Below are positions 18,265 through 27,300 of a DNA stretch of 64,000 nt, piece by piece. This stretch comes from Plantimonas leprariae. Its GTDB lineage: Bacteria; Pseudomonadota; Alphaproteobacteria; Rhizobiales; Rhizobiaceae. Location: NCBI RefSeq assembly GCF_008802405.1, contig NZ_VZDO01000016.1, positions 1 through 64,000 of the forward strand, in the 5' to 3' direction. The notes under the pieces were generated by a model. It did no database searches. It was not told the origin of the DNA and saw nothing but the letters and a program-made list of their open reading frames with translations. Every line of letters starts with the position of its first letter. Position 1 is the first letter of the stretch. Position numbers and translations under genes: made by a program.

Positions 18265-19859
18265 GCCGCGGCGTCCGCATCTTCCACGGCATCCCAGGCC
18301 GGCAGCGCCGCCGCGTTGCGCCCGGCGATGCGCCCGGTCGCGAAGCATTCGCCGAGATTGCCGGCGCCGAGATAGAGGAAGCCCCAGATGCTGCCGAGCT
18401 CACCCGCCTCGAAGAGGCGTGGGATCGGCTCGCGATAGGTGTTGAGGACGCGCTGGGCGGCGTCGTGGACGGGTCCGCCCTGCGTGTTGTTCACCAGCGG
18501 CCAGATCTCGCCGACATAGAAGGGCGGCGTCGCGACCGGTCGCATCGAGGGCGTCGGCCGGCCGAGGACATCGGGCCCGCCGGATGCGACCGTCGCGTTC
18601 CATTCGTCGAGGCTCGCCGAGAGCACTGTCGGATCGGCACCGAGAAGGCGAGCGAGGTCCTCGACGCTGTCCGCCCGTTTGAGGATGCCGTTCTCCACCT
18701 CCTTGAGGTTGTCGGCGCTCCACTGGTAGGGCTCGACCGCCCGGTCGTTGAGGACGGCTTGGCCGAGCGGATAGAGCTGACGGCCTGCCTCGTCGGTGAC
18801 GAGAAAGGCGGGGATCTTCGGGAAGCGCTGCGTTGCGGGGTCGAACTGGTCGAGCGGCCGGTGCCCGGTGTCCTGCAGATAGGGATGGTACTCGTTCATG
18901 AAGCGCCGGCCGCCGCCGTCGAGGATGATCCAGGACATCGCGACCGTCGGCTCGGTCACCGTCGGGTTCCAGTCGGGCAGCCGCTTGACGCGCAGGCCGA
19001 AGGGGTAGTCGGGATCGGGATGGCGGAAGCCGTAGGTGCCGTGGAAGTGCCACATGTGCCAGACGTCGGCGCCGAGCGCCTGTGCCATGCGGATGCCGTC
19101 GCCGGTGTTGCCGCGCGTCGCCGCCGTCAGCACCGGGCGGATCTGCCAGTGCTTGCGCTGCATCTCCCCGTTCGCCTCGAAGCCGCCGGTGGCGAGCACG
19201 ACGGCGCGCCGGGCGGCGATGCGGCGGGGGGCGCCGGCGCCGGTGCGGACGCTGAGACCGCGCAGCGCGCCGTCCGGCCCCGTGATCAGCCGCTCGGCCG
19301 CCGTTTCCAGCCGAACCTCGATGCCGCGCGCCCGGACGTTGTCGTGCACGAGCCGGAAGACGTTCGGCCCGAGCGCCCGGCCGCGCACGTGCGGGTATTC
19401 GCGCCCCGCGTCGAAGCCGGGAATGTCGGAGACTTCGAGGATGCCGAGCGCGTCGTGCCCCTCGAACGGATAGTTGCCGCCCCGGTCGCGGATGGCGATC
19501 GTGGCGCCGTTCGCCTCCGCCAGGCGGCGGAAGTAGGGCTCGAGGTCGGCCATGCCCTCGCAGACGGCGTCGAGAACGTCGTCGGGAATGTCGGGGCCGA
19601 CCGTCTGGCGCAGATAGCGCCGGCCGCGCTCGATGTCGGTGACGATCCTGACGCCGCCGCCGGAACAGATCGAGATGCCGCCGGGATCGGGCATCTTTTC
19701 GAGGAGGAGGACGCTGGCGCCGCTGTCCGCCGCCTCGATCGCGGCCGCCGCGCCGGCGAAGCCGAAGCCCGCCACCACGACGTCGAAGCGCTCGTCGAAA
19801 TCGCCGGGCGGAACCGGGGAAGGGCGGGTGTCTGGCATCGTCCGCTGTTCGTTCGGCAT
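18261..19859 (-). CDS. FAD-dependent oxidoreductase (fumarate reductase/ketosteroid dehydrogenase-like)
   Basis: This 532-residue flavoprotein starts, after about 25 residues, with the dinucleotide fold DVVVAGFGFAGAAAAIEA, then VLLLEKMPDPGG. It keeps ATGGFEANGEM in the middle and the C-terminal GLYLGAGNLGE-like FAD segment (read here as FLYLGAGNLGECFATGR). The family reduces or desaturates C-C bonds, as in fumarate, urocanate or tricarballylate enzymes. No heme-binding or secretion signal is seen, so it is cytosolic. The ATG at 19859 shares one base with the permease stop (TGATG), so it is coupled to the transporter. Its presence inside an Fe(III)-class importer operon is unusual. Confidence 0.85.
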   Translation of the reverse strand: MPNEQRTMPDTRPSPVPPGDFDERFDVVVAGFGFAGAAAAIEAADSGASVLLLEKMPDPGGISICSGGGVRIVTDIERGRRYLRQTVGPDIPDDVLDAVCEGMADLEPYFRRLAEANGATIAIRDRGGNYPFEGHDALGILEVSDIPGFDAGREYPHVRGRALGPNVFRLVHDNVRARGIEVRLETAAERLITGPDGALRGLSVRTGAGAPRRIAARRAVVLATGGFEANGEMQRKHWQIRPVLTAATRGNTGDGIRMAQALGADVWHMWHFHGTYGFRHPDPDYPFGLRVKRLPDWNPTVTEPTVAMSWIILDGGGRRFMNEYHPYLQDTGHRPLDQFDPATQRFPKIPAFLVTDEAGRQLYPLGQAVLNDRAVEPYQWSADNLKEVENGILKRADSVEDLARLLGADPTVLSASLDEWNATVASGGPDVLGRPTPSMRPVATPPFYVGEIWPLVNNTQGGPVHDAAQRVLNTYREPIPRLFEAGELGSIWGFLYLGAGNLGECFATGRIAGRNAAALPAWDAVEDADAAA

Positions 19860-21589
19860 CAGTGGAACTCGGTCGCGCTGCGGCCGGTGAAGCGCCAGAC
19901 GACGAGGAGTACGGCGAGGCTGACCGCGACCACCACGATCGACAGGGCGGCCGCCGGCTCCACCGCGCCGTCCTGGATGAACTGCACGATGATCGTCGAC
20001 ATGACCTGCGTGTCCGTCTGGCTGAGGAGCACCGACATCGAGAGTTCGCGCAGCGACAGCGAGAAGATCAGGATCCAGGCGATGCCCGCCGCGCCCTTCA
20101 CCAGCGGCAGCGTGATGTCGAGGAGGGTCCGCAGCCAGCTCGCGCCCGAGATGCGCGCCGCCTCCTCGAGGTCCGCCGTGATCTGCTTCAGGCCGCTGCG
20201 GATCATGACGTAGGCGACCGGAAGCTGCTTGGCGGCGTAGGCGATGAGCAGGATCGTCAGCGTGCCGTAGAAGGCCCCGACATAGCCGAGCATGATCCCG
20301 AGGCCGAAGGCGATGGACGGAAAGCCGTAGGCGATCATGATCAGGGTCGTGATCGCCCCACGCCCGAACAGGCGCGAGCGCTCCACCACCCAGGCGCAGA
20401 TCGTGCCGAGCGTCACGCAGACGGTCGCGGTCGCGAGCGCGAGGATCAGGCTGTTCTGCATGGCGCCGAGACCCGGAAAGCTCGGGTCGAGCATCGTGCG
20501 GTAATGGTCGAGGACGAGATTCGACGCCTTCACCGGCAGACCGAAGGCGCGAAGCGTCGAGAGGAGCGCCAGCGCCGCGACCGGCAGCACGGCGGTGACG
20601 AGCACGGCGGCGGCGACGAAGACCGTCGCGAGCGGCCGCCAGCGGCCGAGCCGCACCGGCTCGTCGCGAACCGCCTTGCCGGTGAGCGTGCGGTAGTCGT
20701 CGCGGCCGATCAGGAGGCGCTGCGCGCCGAGGCAGAGCAGCGTGAAGGCGACGATCGGCATCGCCGTCGCCGCCGCGAGGTTCAACCGCGGCGGGTAGGC
20801 GACGAGATCGTAGACCTTCGTGGTCAGCACCTGGAAGTTCGCCATCGTGCCGATCACCGCCGGCGCGCCGAAGGAGGACAGGGTGTCGAGCATCACCAGG
20901 ATCGCGCTGGCGAGGACGGCGGGCAGGACGAGCGGCAGCGTGATAGTGCGGAGCGTCCGCAGCCGGCCGGCGCCGAGCACCTGCGCCGCCTGCTCGTTGC
21001 TCGCGTCGACGTTGGCGAGCGCCGCCGTGACCGCGAAGAACACCAGCGGGTAGAGATGCACCGCTTCCATGAAGACGAGGCCGGAAAACGAGACGACGTC
21101 GAAGGCCGGCGCGCGAGAACCGGTCGCGGCGCGGACGAGCTTGTTGAGGTAGCCGGAATTCGGCGCCGCCAGGAACATCCAAGCGATCACGGTAACGAAT
21201 GTCGGGATCACGAAGGCGACGCCGGCCGCGCCCGCGACGATGGCCTTGCCCGGCACGTCCGTCCGGGCGACGAGCCAAGCCAGCGGCACGCCGAGCGCCA
21301 GCGCCGCGGCCGTCACGCAAAGAACGAGGAGCGTCGAATTCAGCACGGCGTCCGTCATGCCCGGCTCGGCGACGAGTTCGCGCAGCGTCGCGAGGCTCGC
21401 CCTGCCGGAAGGGTCAGTCAGGCTGAACTTCAGAAGGTAGGCGAGCGGGTAGGCGACGATCGCGAGCAGCACGGCGATCGCGCCGCCGACGACGACGAGC
21501 CGGATCGGCTGCGAGACCGCCGATCGCAGGCGGAACCTCAAGGGGGCTAGCAGCGAGACGGTTGCCGGAGCCCGGCCGACGAGGATCAT
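19859..21589 (-). CDS. Fe(III)/phosphonate-class ABC permease, two fused TM domains
   Basis: A 576-residue membrane protein with two BPD_transp_1 halves, each of about six helices. The EAA-like loops are QAAQVLGAGRLRTLRTITLPLVLPA in the first half and LEEAARISGASWLRTLLDITLPLV in the second. This doubled arrangement is typical of FbpB/AfuB/PhnU permeases. It overlaps the ATPase gene by 4 bp and the FAD gene by 1 bp. It works with the ATPase at 21586 and the binding protein at 15809. Confidence 0.92.
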   Translation of the reverse strand: MILVGRAPATVSLLAPLRFRLRSAVSQPIRLVVVGGAIAVLLAIVAYPLAYLLKFSLTDPSGRASLATLRELVAEPGMTDAVLNSTLLVLCVTAAALALGVPLAWLVARTDVPGKAIVAGAAGVAFVIPTFVTVIAWMFLAAPNSGYLNKLVRAATGSRAPAFDVVSFSGLVFMEAVHLYPLVFFAVTAALANVDASNEQAAQVLGAGRLRTLRTITLPLVLPAVLASAILVMLDTLSSFGAPAVIGTMANFQVLTTKVYDLVAYPPRLNLAAATAMPIVAFTLLCLGAQRLLIGRDDYRTLTGKAVRDEPVRLGRWRPLATVFVAAAVLVTAVLPVAALALLSTLRAFGLPVKASNLVLDHYRTMLDPSFPGLGAMQNSLILALATATVCVTLGTICAWVVERSRLFGRGAITTLIMIAYGFPSIAFGLGIMLGYVGAFYGTLTILLIAYAAKQLPVAYVMIRSGLKQITADLEEAARISGASWLRTLLDITLPLVKGAAGIAWILIFSLSLRELSMSVLLSQTDTQVMSTIIVQFIQDGAVEPAAALSIVVVAVSLAVLLVVWRFTGRSATEFH

Positions 21590-22713
21590 GCGATGATCCA
21601 GCCGGCGCCGTCGGCGACAGTGAGCGTCGCCGTTTCCCCGACCGGCGGGGTCCGCGCCTCCGCCCGCACGGCGACCCCGTTCGCGACGAGCCGAGTTTCG
21701 TAGCGGTTGCCGAGGAAGTGGGCGGCTTCGATCACCGCGATGCCGGCAGGCGGCCCGGCATGGACGAGCTCGATCTCTTCCGGCCGGAGAACCGCCGCCC
21801 GCCGATCGCCGACGCCGATCGAGGCGAGGGCTCCCGGCGCGATCGCCGCATCGAATTCGGGACCGGCGTCGAGGCGGATCCGCGCCCGATCCTGCTGCGG
21901 CAGAACTGCCGTGACGGTGCCTTCGAGGATGTTCGCCGAGCCGACGAAGCTCGCCACGAAACGCGAGGCGGGCCGCCGGTAGATGTCCTCCGGCGTGCCG
22001 ACCTGTTCGATCCCGCCGGCGTTCATCACCACGATCCGATCGGCGAGAACCAGCGCCTCCTCCTGGTCGTGCGTGACGTAGAGCGTGCTGACCCCGAGTC
22101 GCCGCTGCAGGCTCTTCAGCTCGAAGCGCATCGTCTGGCGCAGCGCCGCGTCGAGGTTCGACAGCGGTTCGTCGAGAAGGAGCAGCGTCGGCTCGGTCAC
22201 CAGCGAACGGGCGAGTGCGACGCGCTGCTGCTGTCCGCCCGAGAGTTCCGACGGTCGCCGGCCGCCCATGCCGCCGAGTTCCACCGTTTCCAGCATGCGC
22301 TCGACCCGGCTGGCGATCTCGCGCCCGGGTCGCTTGGCGATCCGCAGGCCATAGGCGACGTTCTCGAACACAGTCTTGTGCGGCCAGACGGCATAGTTCT
22401 GGAACACCATCCCGAGATGCCGCCGCTCGGGCGGAAGCTGCCAGCCGTCCGTCGCGACGCTCGCGCCGTCGAGCGCGATCTCGCCGCGATCCGGCTGCAG
22501 AAAACCGGCGATGAGCCGCAGCGTCGTGGACTTGCCGCAGCCGCTGGGCCCGAGCAGCACGACGCTTTCCCCGGCGGCGACATCGAGGTCGATGCCGGCG
22601 ACGGCGTCGGTGTTGCCGAGCCGCTTCCGCAGACCCGTGATCCGCAGGCGCGGCACCGTGTTCGGCGGGTCGGCGCGCGTGGGAGCGGGCGGGAACGCCT
22701 TCGTCATGAACAT
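21586..22713 (-). CDS. Fe(III)/phosphonate-class ABC transporter ATP-binding protein
   Basis: A 375-residue ATPase: Walker A GPSGCGKST at 55-63, Q-loop MVFQNYAVWPH, signature LSGGQ at 157-161, Walker B LLLLDEP at 177-183 and H-loop YVTHDQEEA, followed by a TOBE-type C-terminal domain. NYAVWPH is typical of the FbpC/PotA/PhnT branch. Two ATGs, at 22713 and 22707, are both possible; the first is taken because a GGGAG lies about 8 nt upstream, but the choice is weak. It starts 58 bp after the stop of the monooxygenase at 22772. Confidence 0.9.
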   Translation of the reverse strand: MFMTKAFPPAPTRADPPNTVPRLRITGLRKRLGNTDAVAGIDLDVAAGESVVLLGPSGCGKSTTLRLIAGFLQPDRGEIALDGASVATDGWQLPPERRHLGMVFQNYAVWPHKTVFENVAYGLRIAKRPGREIASRVERMLETVELGGMGGRRPSELSGGQQQRVALARSLVTEPTLLLLDEPLSNLDAALRQTMRFELKSLQRRLGVSTLYVTHDQEEALVLADRIVVMNAGGIEQVGTPEDIYRRPASRFVASFVGSANILEGTVTAVLPQQDRARIRLDAGPEFDAAIAPGALASIGVGDRRAAVLRPEEIELVHAGPPAGIAVIEAAHFLGNRYETRLVANGVAVRAEARTPPVGETATLTVADGAGWIIA

Positions 22714-22771
22714 GACCCGCGCTCCCGTTTCGCCCGCCGCGGTACGACCTCGCCTCGCACTCGGCAGAGGG

Positions 22772-24130
22772 TCATTCGGCCGCCCGGAGCTGCGCGGTCG
22801 CCGCCGGCGGGAAGAACTGGCTTTCCGGCCGCTCGAGACCGAAATGATCGCGCAACGTCGCGCCTTCGTAAGCCGTGCGGAACAGGCCGCGCCGGCGCAG
22901 GATCGGCAGGACCTCGTCGACGAACGTGTCGAACAGCAGCGGCAGGATCGGCGGCATGACGTTGAACCCGTCGGCCGAGCCCGATCGGAACCAATCCTCC
23001 ATGATGTCGGCGATCCGTTCCGGGGTTCCGGCGACCGCGAAGTGTCCACGCGCCCCGGCGAGGCCGTGGAGAAGAGCGCGCAGCGTCGGCCGCTCGCGGC
23101 GCACGAGTTCGACGATCGAGGCGGCGCGGCTTTGCGCGGCCTGGACGGTTCGCGGATCGGGAAAGTCGTCGGGCGACAGGACGCGGTCGAGGTCGAGCCC
23201 GGTGAAGTCGTGCCCGCCGAAGCGGTTCGACAGCCGGTCGAGCCCGACCGCCGGATCGGACAGCTCGTCGAGCTCGCGCGACAGGCGACGCGCTTCCTCT
23301 TCGGTGGAGCCGATCGTCGGGCTGATGCCCGGCAGGACGAGGATCCGCTCGGCGTCGCGCCCGAGCGCCGCTGCCTGGGTCTTGATGTCGCGATAGAAGT
23401 CGGCGGCCGTCTGCTTTTCCAAGTGCGCGGTGAACACCGCCTCCGCGAAGCGCGCGGCGAAGCTGCGGCCGGTCGCGGAGGAGCCGGCCTGGACGAACAC
23501 CGGCCGCCCCTGCGGCGAGCGCGAGATGTTCAGCGGTCCCGCGACGCTCTTCCAGCGACCGCGATGGCCGATCTTGCGTATGCGGCCGGTATCGGCGAAG
23601 CGCCCGTTCGCGCGGTCGTCGAGGACCGCGTCGTCCGCCCAGCTGTCCCAGAGCTTCTCGGCGATCTCGACGAATTCGGTGGCGCGCTCGTAGCGCTCGG
23701 CGTGCTCGATCTGTGCGTCGTAGCCGAAGTTCGGTCCCGCGCCTTGCACCCAGGACGTGACGATGTTCCAGCCGACGCGGCCGTTGCTGATATGGTCGAG
23801 CGAGGCGAACTGGCGGGCAAGGTTGTAGGGCTCGGTATAGGTGGTCGACGCCGTCGCGATGAGGCCGACGCGGCTCGTGGCGCCGGCGATGGCCGCCAGG
23901 ATCGTGATCGGCTCGAGGCCACCCTTCGCCACGTGCCCGATCTCGTCGCTGACCGCGAGGGCGTCGGCGAAGAAGATGGAATCGAAGGCCGCCGCTTCCG
24001 CCTTCTCCGCCAGCTCGCGATAGTAGCGTATGTCGGTCAGGGCGAGGGGCGTGGAGCCGGGATGGCGCCAGGCGGTCTCGTGGTGTCCGCGCCCGTGCAC
24101 GAAGAGGTTGAGGTGAAGCTGCTTCGTCAT
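22772..24130 (-). CDS. NtaA/SnaA/DszA-type FMN-dependent monooxygenase
   Basis: A 452-residue luciferase-like enzyme, first gene of unit C. It contains HLNLFVHGRGHHETAWRHPG, TSRVGLIATASTTYTEPY, FASLDHISNGRVGWNIVTS, LWDSWADDAVLDDRANG and a C-terminal DWFRSGSADGFNVMPP block. It is about as long as and clearly related to the enzymes at 12114 and 16903, suggesting duplication with divergence. The operon promoter should lie in the AT-rich stretch 24206-24242. Two monooxygenases with one importer suggests two successive oxidations or two ligands. Substrate unknown. Confidence 0.92.
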   Translation of the reverse strand: MTKQLHLNLFVHGRGHHETAWRHPGSTPLALTDIRYYRELAEKAEAAAFDSIFFADALAVSDEIGHVAKGGLEPITILAAIAGATSRVGLIATASTTYTEPYNLARQFASLDHISNGRVGWNIVTSWVQGAGPNFGYDAQIEHAERYERATEFVEIAEKLWDSWADDAVLDDRANGRFADTGRIRKIGHRGRWKSVAGPLNISRSPQGRPVFVQAGSSATGRSFAARFAEAVFTAHLEKQTAADFYRDIKTQAAALGRDAERILVLPGISPTIGSTEEEARRLSRELDELSDPAVGLDRLSNRFGGHDFTGLDLDRVLSPDDFPDPRTVQAAQSRAASIVELVRRERPTLRALLHGLAGARGHFAVAGTPERIADIMEDWFRSGSADGFNVMPPILPLLFDTFVDEVLPILRRRGLFRTAYEGATLRDHFGLERPESQFFPPAATAQLRAAE

Positions 24131-24559
24131 ACGATGCCGATCGGATGCGTGACCCTCAAGGGTCGAGCGGCACGATAGGCTGTTTTGGAACCGCTAGAAG
24201 GAAGCACATATCAATATAGCGAAATGGTGGAGTATTTTATTCCGTCTCAAGGCGTTTGCAGGTCCGCTCGAGCTTGGCGGTTGCCGTCATAACGGGATGT
24301 ACGCTGTCGACGGCTGTGGGTCTCGATGTTTCTCGTCGGAACCGGAAACGAGGCTGCCTACTCCGACGGCCGCAAGACCGTTTCCTCTATCGGTGTCCGT
24401 CTGCTCGATATTCCTTCCGTTGCGCTGGAGCGTCCTCGGCTTCATGCCGTAACTCATCGAGCAAGAACTCGCCGCGCAGACAGCGGGCAAGCGAACGTCA
24501 CCAAAGCGACCTCCTGAACGACAAGGAAGACGCTAGCGCTCCTTGTCGTTCGTACGGAG
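24131..24559. other. Gene-free stretch of lower GC, with AT-rich promoter region
   Basis: No credible gene is seen. Its right half contains a strong hairpin at 24516-24551. The AT-rich tract 24206-24242, 76-112 bp upstream of the monooxygenase ATG at 24130, is the likely promoter of unit C. The drop in GC and the adjoining IS remnant suggest this is a junction of inserted or rearranged DNA. Confidence 0.5.
24516..24551. repeat. Perfect 12-bp inverted repeat (hairpin)
   Basis: GAACGACAAGGA (24516-24527) and TCCTTGTCGTTC (24540-24551) are exact inverted copies around a 12-nt loop that itself contains GCTAGC. There is no T-run on either side, so it is not a standard intrinsic terminator. Its position just outside the IS110-type remnant suggests an element end or a recombination site. 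Confidence 0.55.
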
Positions 24560-25548
24560 AGTTCGACTGAGGATGTCCTCTGTGGATGGCTCCCCTGTTG
24601 CAAGAGGGGATTTGAAGCTTTGGCGCTTTGGTCGGGTGCAGTCTTCTGTCCGGCCTGTTGATGCAGCCAAAGGCAAGCTGCTGGCCCTGATGGGGTCGGC
24701 GAACAGGGTCCCAATCGGCTTATCAGGCTATGACGCCTCTGTCCGTCCGTGGGTTGTCCCCGTTTCCGGCCTGACCGGTGGCGCCATCACATCGCGTCGC
24801 TCTCACAACTTTGTAAAGCCGATCGGCTCGAACTGCTTGCTGACGACCTTCTGTGCCCTCCGGCCTTCAACCCGCCAGCATAGGTGCGTGGCGTGTCTGG
24901 TAGATCTCGCCGCGCACCATGATCGCCCAGACGATGCGCGCCATCTTGTTGGCCATGGCCACGCTCGCCACCCGCACCGGTTTGCGGGCGAGAAGGGCGA
25001 TAAAGCGTGGGTCGGCCGTGTCGGGTTTGTGCCTAGCGCGCCGGATCAGCGAGGTTGCTCCGACCACCAGGAGCTTGCGCAGGTATCGATCGCCCATCTT
25101 GGTGATGCGACCGAGGCGATCCTTGCCGCCGCTCGATTTCTGCGAGGGCGTCAGTCCCAGCCAAGCGGCGAACTCGCGACCCGAGCGGAACTGGGTGGGG
25201 TCGGCAACCGACGCGGCCAGCGCCGTGGCGCCGACTGGGCCGATGCCCGGGATCGTCGACAGGCGCCGGGCAACGTCGTCGCTGCGTTGCAGAGCCAGAA
25301 GGGAGCGGTCGATCGCCTGGAGGCGGGCATGGGTGTCCAGAACCTGACCGCACAGAAGAGCGAGGATCTGTAGCGCGACAGCGGGCACGTCCGGCACGGT
25401 CTCCTTCGCTGCGATCCGCCGCGCCAATCCTAGCGCCCGCTCCAGACCTTCGGCGATGTCGATGCCGAACTCGGCCAGGAGAGCTCGGATCATGTTCACG
25501 AGCTGCGTGTGCTGCTTGACGAGAAGGTTGCGCGCCCGGTGCAGCGAG
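24560..25548 (-). mobile_element. IS110-family element, 5'-truncated remnant
   Basis: The coding part (25548 to 24867) is the C-terminal part of an IS110-type transposase, and the following non-coding stretch to about 24560 resembles the long 3' flank such elements carry, including the palindrome AGCCGATCGGCT at 24817-24828. The first third of the transposase, with the DEDD RuvC-like domain, is missing, so the copy cannot move by itself. The left boundary is approximate and rests on composition and general resemblance, not on a detected end repeat. Confidence 0.5.
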
Positions 25549-26387
25549 AGGCTGATCCGGAACGTGCGAAAGCGCAGGATGGTCAAGTCGACGATCGGGT
25601 GGGACACCCGCCGACAGTGTCGGACCGCCAGCCCTAGCAGGAGGCCGGCCACCAGTAGCCGAGTCGCCGCGAGCCATCCTGCAAGGCCACTGTCGGCGAG
25701 GCCGCTCATCCCGAAGACGAGTAACGCCGTGCCCGTGCCGCCAGGCAGGAAGCCGATCGCGTCGAACGGCCGAGACAATGTTTGCGCCGGACGAGGGAAG
25801 AGCCGGGTGGCCATGATTAGGACGAGGACGCCCGCCGGCAGATTGACGAAGAAGATCCACCGCCACGAGACATAGGTCGTCAACAGACCGCCGATGATGG
25901 GGCCGACCATCGGCGCCATCTGGCTCGCCAGGGAGGTGAAGGTGTTGATCTTCAGCGTACGATGTCGGGCGAAGCTGCGAAGGATCGCCACCTGTCCGAT
26001 CGTTCCCATCAGCGCACCGCCCATTCCCTGAAGCAGCCGTGCCGCGACCAGCTGCGGCTGGGTTTGCGCGAGGCCGCACAGCACCGAGGCCAGCGTGAAG
26101 GCCAGCACCGCAAGGCAATAGGCATTCCGCATGCCGAAGCGCTCGGACGCCCAGCCTCCGAGCGGCAAGGCGATCACCAGCGCTGCCAGATAGGCGGTGA
26201 CGGCAAGACCGAGTGCCGAGGGCGTCGCATGCAGGCTCAGGCTTATGGCTGGTAGGGCTGTGACGATCACGCTCTGGTCGAGACCCGTCATGAAGTTGGC
26301 GAGTGCCACCGTCACCGGCACCAGCAACGAAGCATCTCCGCTCTCGCTTGCCCGCCGGGCGCCCGCCCTGCCGAGGCCGCTATCCAT
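24867..26387 (-). pseudogene. Chimeric ORF: truncated MFS drug exporter fused in frame to IS110 transposase C-terminus
   Basis: One open frame of 506 residues holds two unrelated pieces. Residues 1 to about 280 are the N-terminal part of a DHA2-type MFS exporter (MTGLDQSVIVTALPAIS, LQGMGGALMGTIGQVAILRS, VSWRWIFFVNLPAGVLVL). From about residue 282 the sequence is IS110/Transposase_20: RARNLLVKQHTQLVNMIRALL, TIPGIGPVGATALAASVADP, FAAWLGLTPSQKSSGGKDR and KMGDRYLRKLLVVGA. The join is near 25545-25555. The exporter lacks its last helices and the transposase lacks its DEDD domain, so neither should work. The ATG at 26387 overlaps the EamA stop, so the fusion would be co-transcribed with it. Confidence 0.85.
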
Positions 26388-27300
26388 GGCCCTGTTCGAT
26401 CAACGCCGGAACGGGGATCCGCGCACCTCTGGAGAGCGAATGAACGAGGTGTCCGATGACCGCGGCCAGGACAATCGCGCCTCCGAGGAAGGTGGCAGCA
26501 TCGACGGTCTCGTCGAAGAACAGCCAGACCCATAACGGCGAGAGGACGATCTCGAGCGTGACGATCAGCCCACTCGTCGCCGCGGGGATGTGGCGCGCGC
26601 CCTTGATGAACAGGAAGAACGCGACGACCATGTTGGTCAGCCCGTACGCAGAGACGATCGCGACGTTCGCGGCGTCGAGGTTCACGTCGCTGGCGAAGGG
26701 GATGAACAGGCCGAAAGTCAGGAAGGCGCTGACGATCGTCACTTCGAACAGCCTGAGGTCGGGGTGCGCCTTCGACAGGACGATGATTGTTGCGAACGAG
26801 AGCGTCATCACCAACGCAACCGCGTCGCCGACGAGCGTACCGGAGGCGGTCGATGCCGACATGACCACGAGAACGCCCGAGATCGACGCGACGATGGCAA
26901 GGAGCGTCGCCCGCGGGATGACCTCGCCGAGCCAGAGGCGCGCGATGATCGCCGCGAGGAACGGGCACGTCGCGTAGATGACGGTGACGTGCGCGACGCT
27001 GGTCATGAACAGTCCGGCGGTCGTCGCAGCCTGGGCGACGGCGCTAAGCACGACCGCGAACCAGCCGACGCGGCCTATGGCGATCAGATCCCCGAACGCT
27101 CCGGGGCCACGCCGAAGAAGCATCGCCAGGAACAGCATCGTGCCGCCGGCCAGAGCCCGGAGCGCCACGGTCGTCATGACGTCGAGCGTCAGCGATCGGG
27201 TGAAGACCCCGGCGAAACTCCAGGCGACCGTGGCAATCAGGACCATCGTGGCGCCTCGCGCCGCCGTGCTGCCGGTGATCGCGGAGCTGCGTTTCGTCAC
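26380..27300 (-). CDS. EamA-family (DMT) transporter
   Basis: A 306-residue membrane protein with ten predicted helices in two EamA halves: MVLIATVAWSFAGVFTRSL opens the first, and ATSGLIVTLEIVLSPLWVWLFF closes the second with the usual conserved Glu and Pro. These proteins export amino acids or other metabolites. The GTG at 27300 is chosen because it overlaps the stop of the small upstream ORF as GTGA, which implies coupling; an ATG at 27246 is a possible alternative with a weak GAGG. The next gene in the unit is the truncated MFS exporter. The divergent LysR at 27608 is its probable regulator. Confidence 0.87.
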   Translation of the reverse strand: MTKRSSAITGSTAARGATMVLIATVAWSFAGVFTRSLTLDVMTTVALRALAGGTMLFLAMLLRRGPGAFGDLIAIGRVGWFAVVLSAVAQAATTAGLFMTSVAHVTVIYATCPFLAAIIARLWLGEVIPRATLLAIVASISGVLVVMSASTASGTLVGDAVALVMTLSFATIIVLSKAHPDLRLFEVTIVSAFLTFGLFIPFASDVNLDAANVAIVSAYGLTNMVVAFFLFIKGARHIPAATSGLIVTLEIVLSPLWVWLFFDETVDAATFLGGAIVLAAVIGHLVHSLSRGARIPVPALIEQGHG

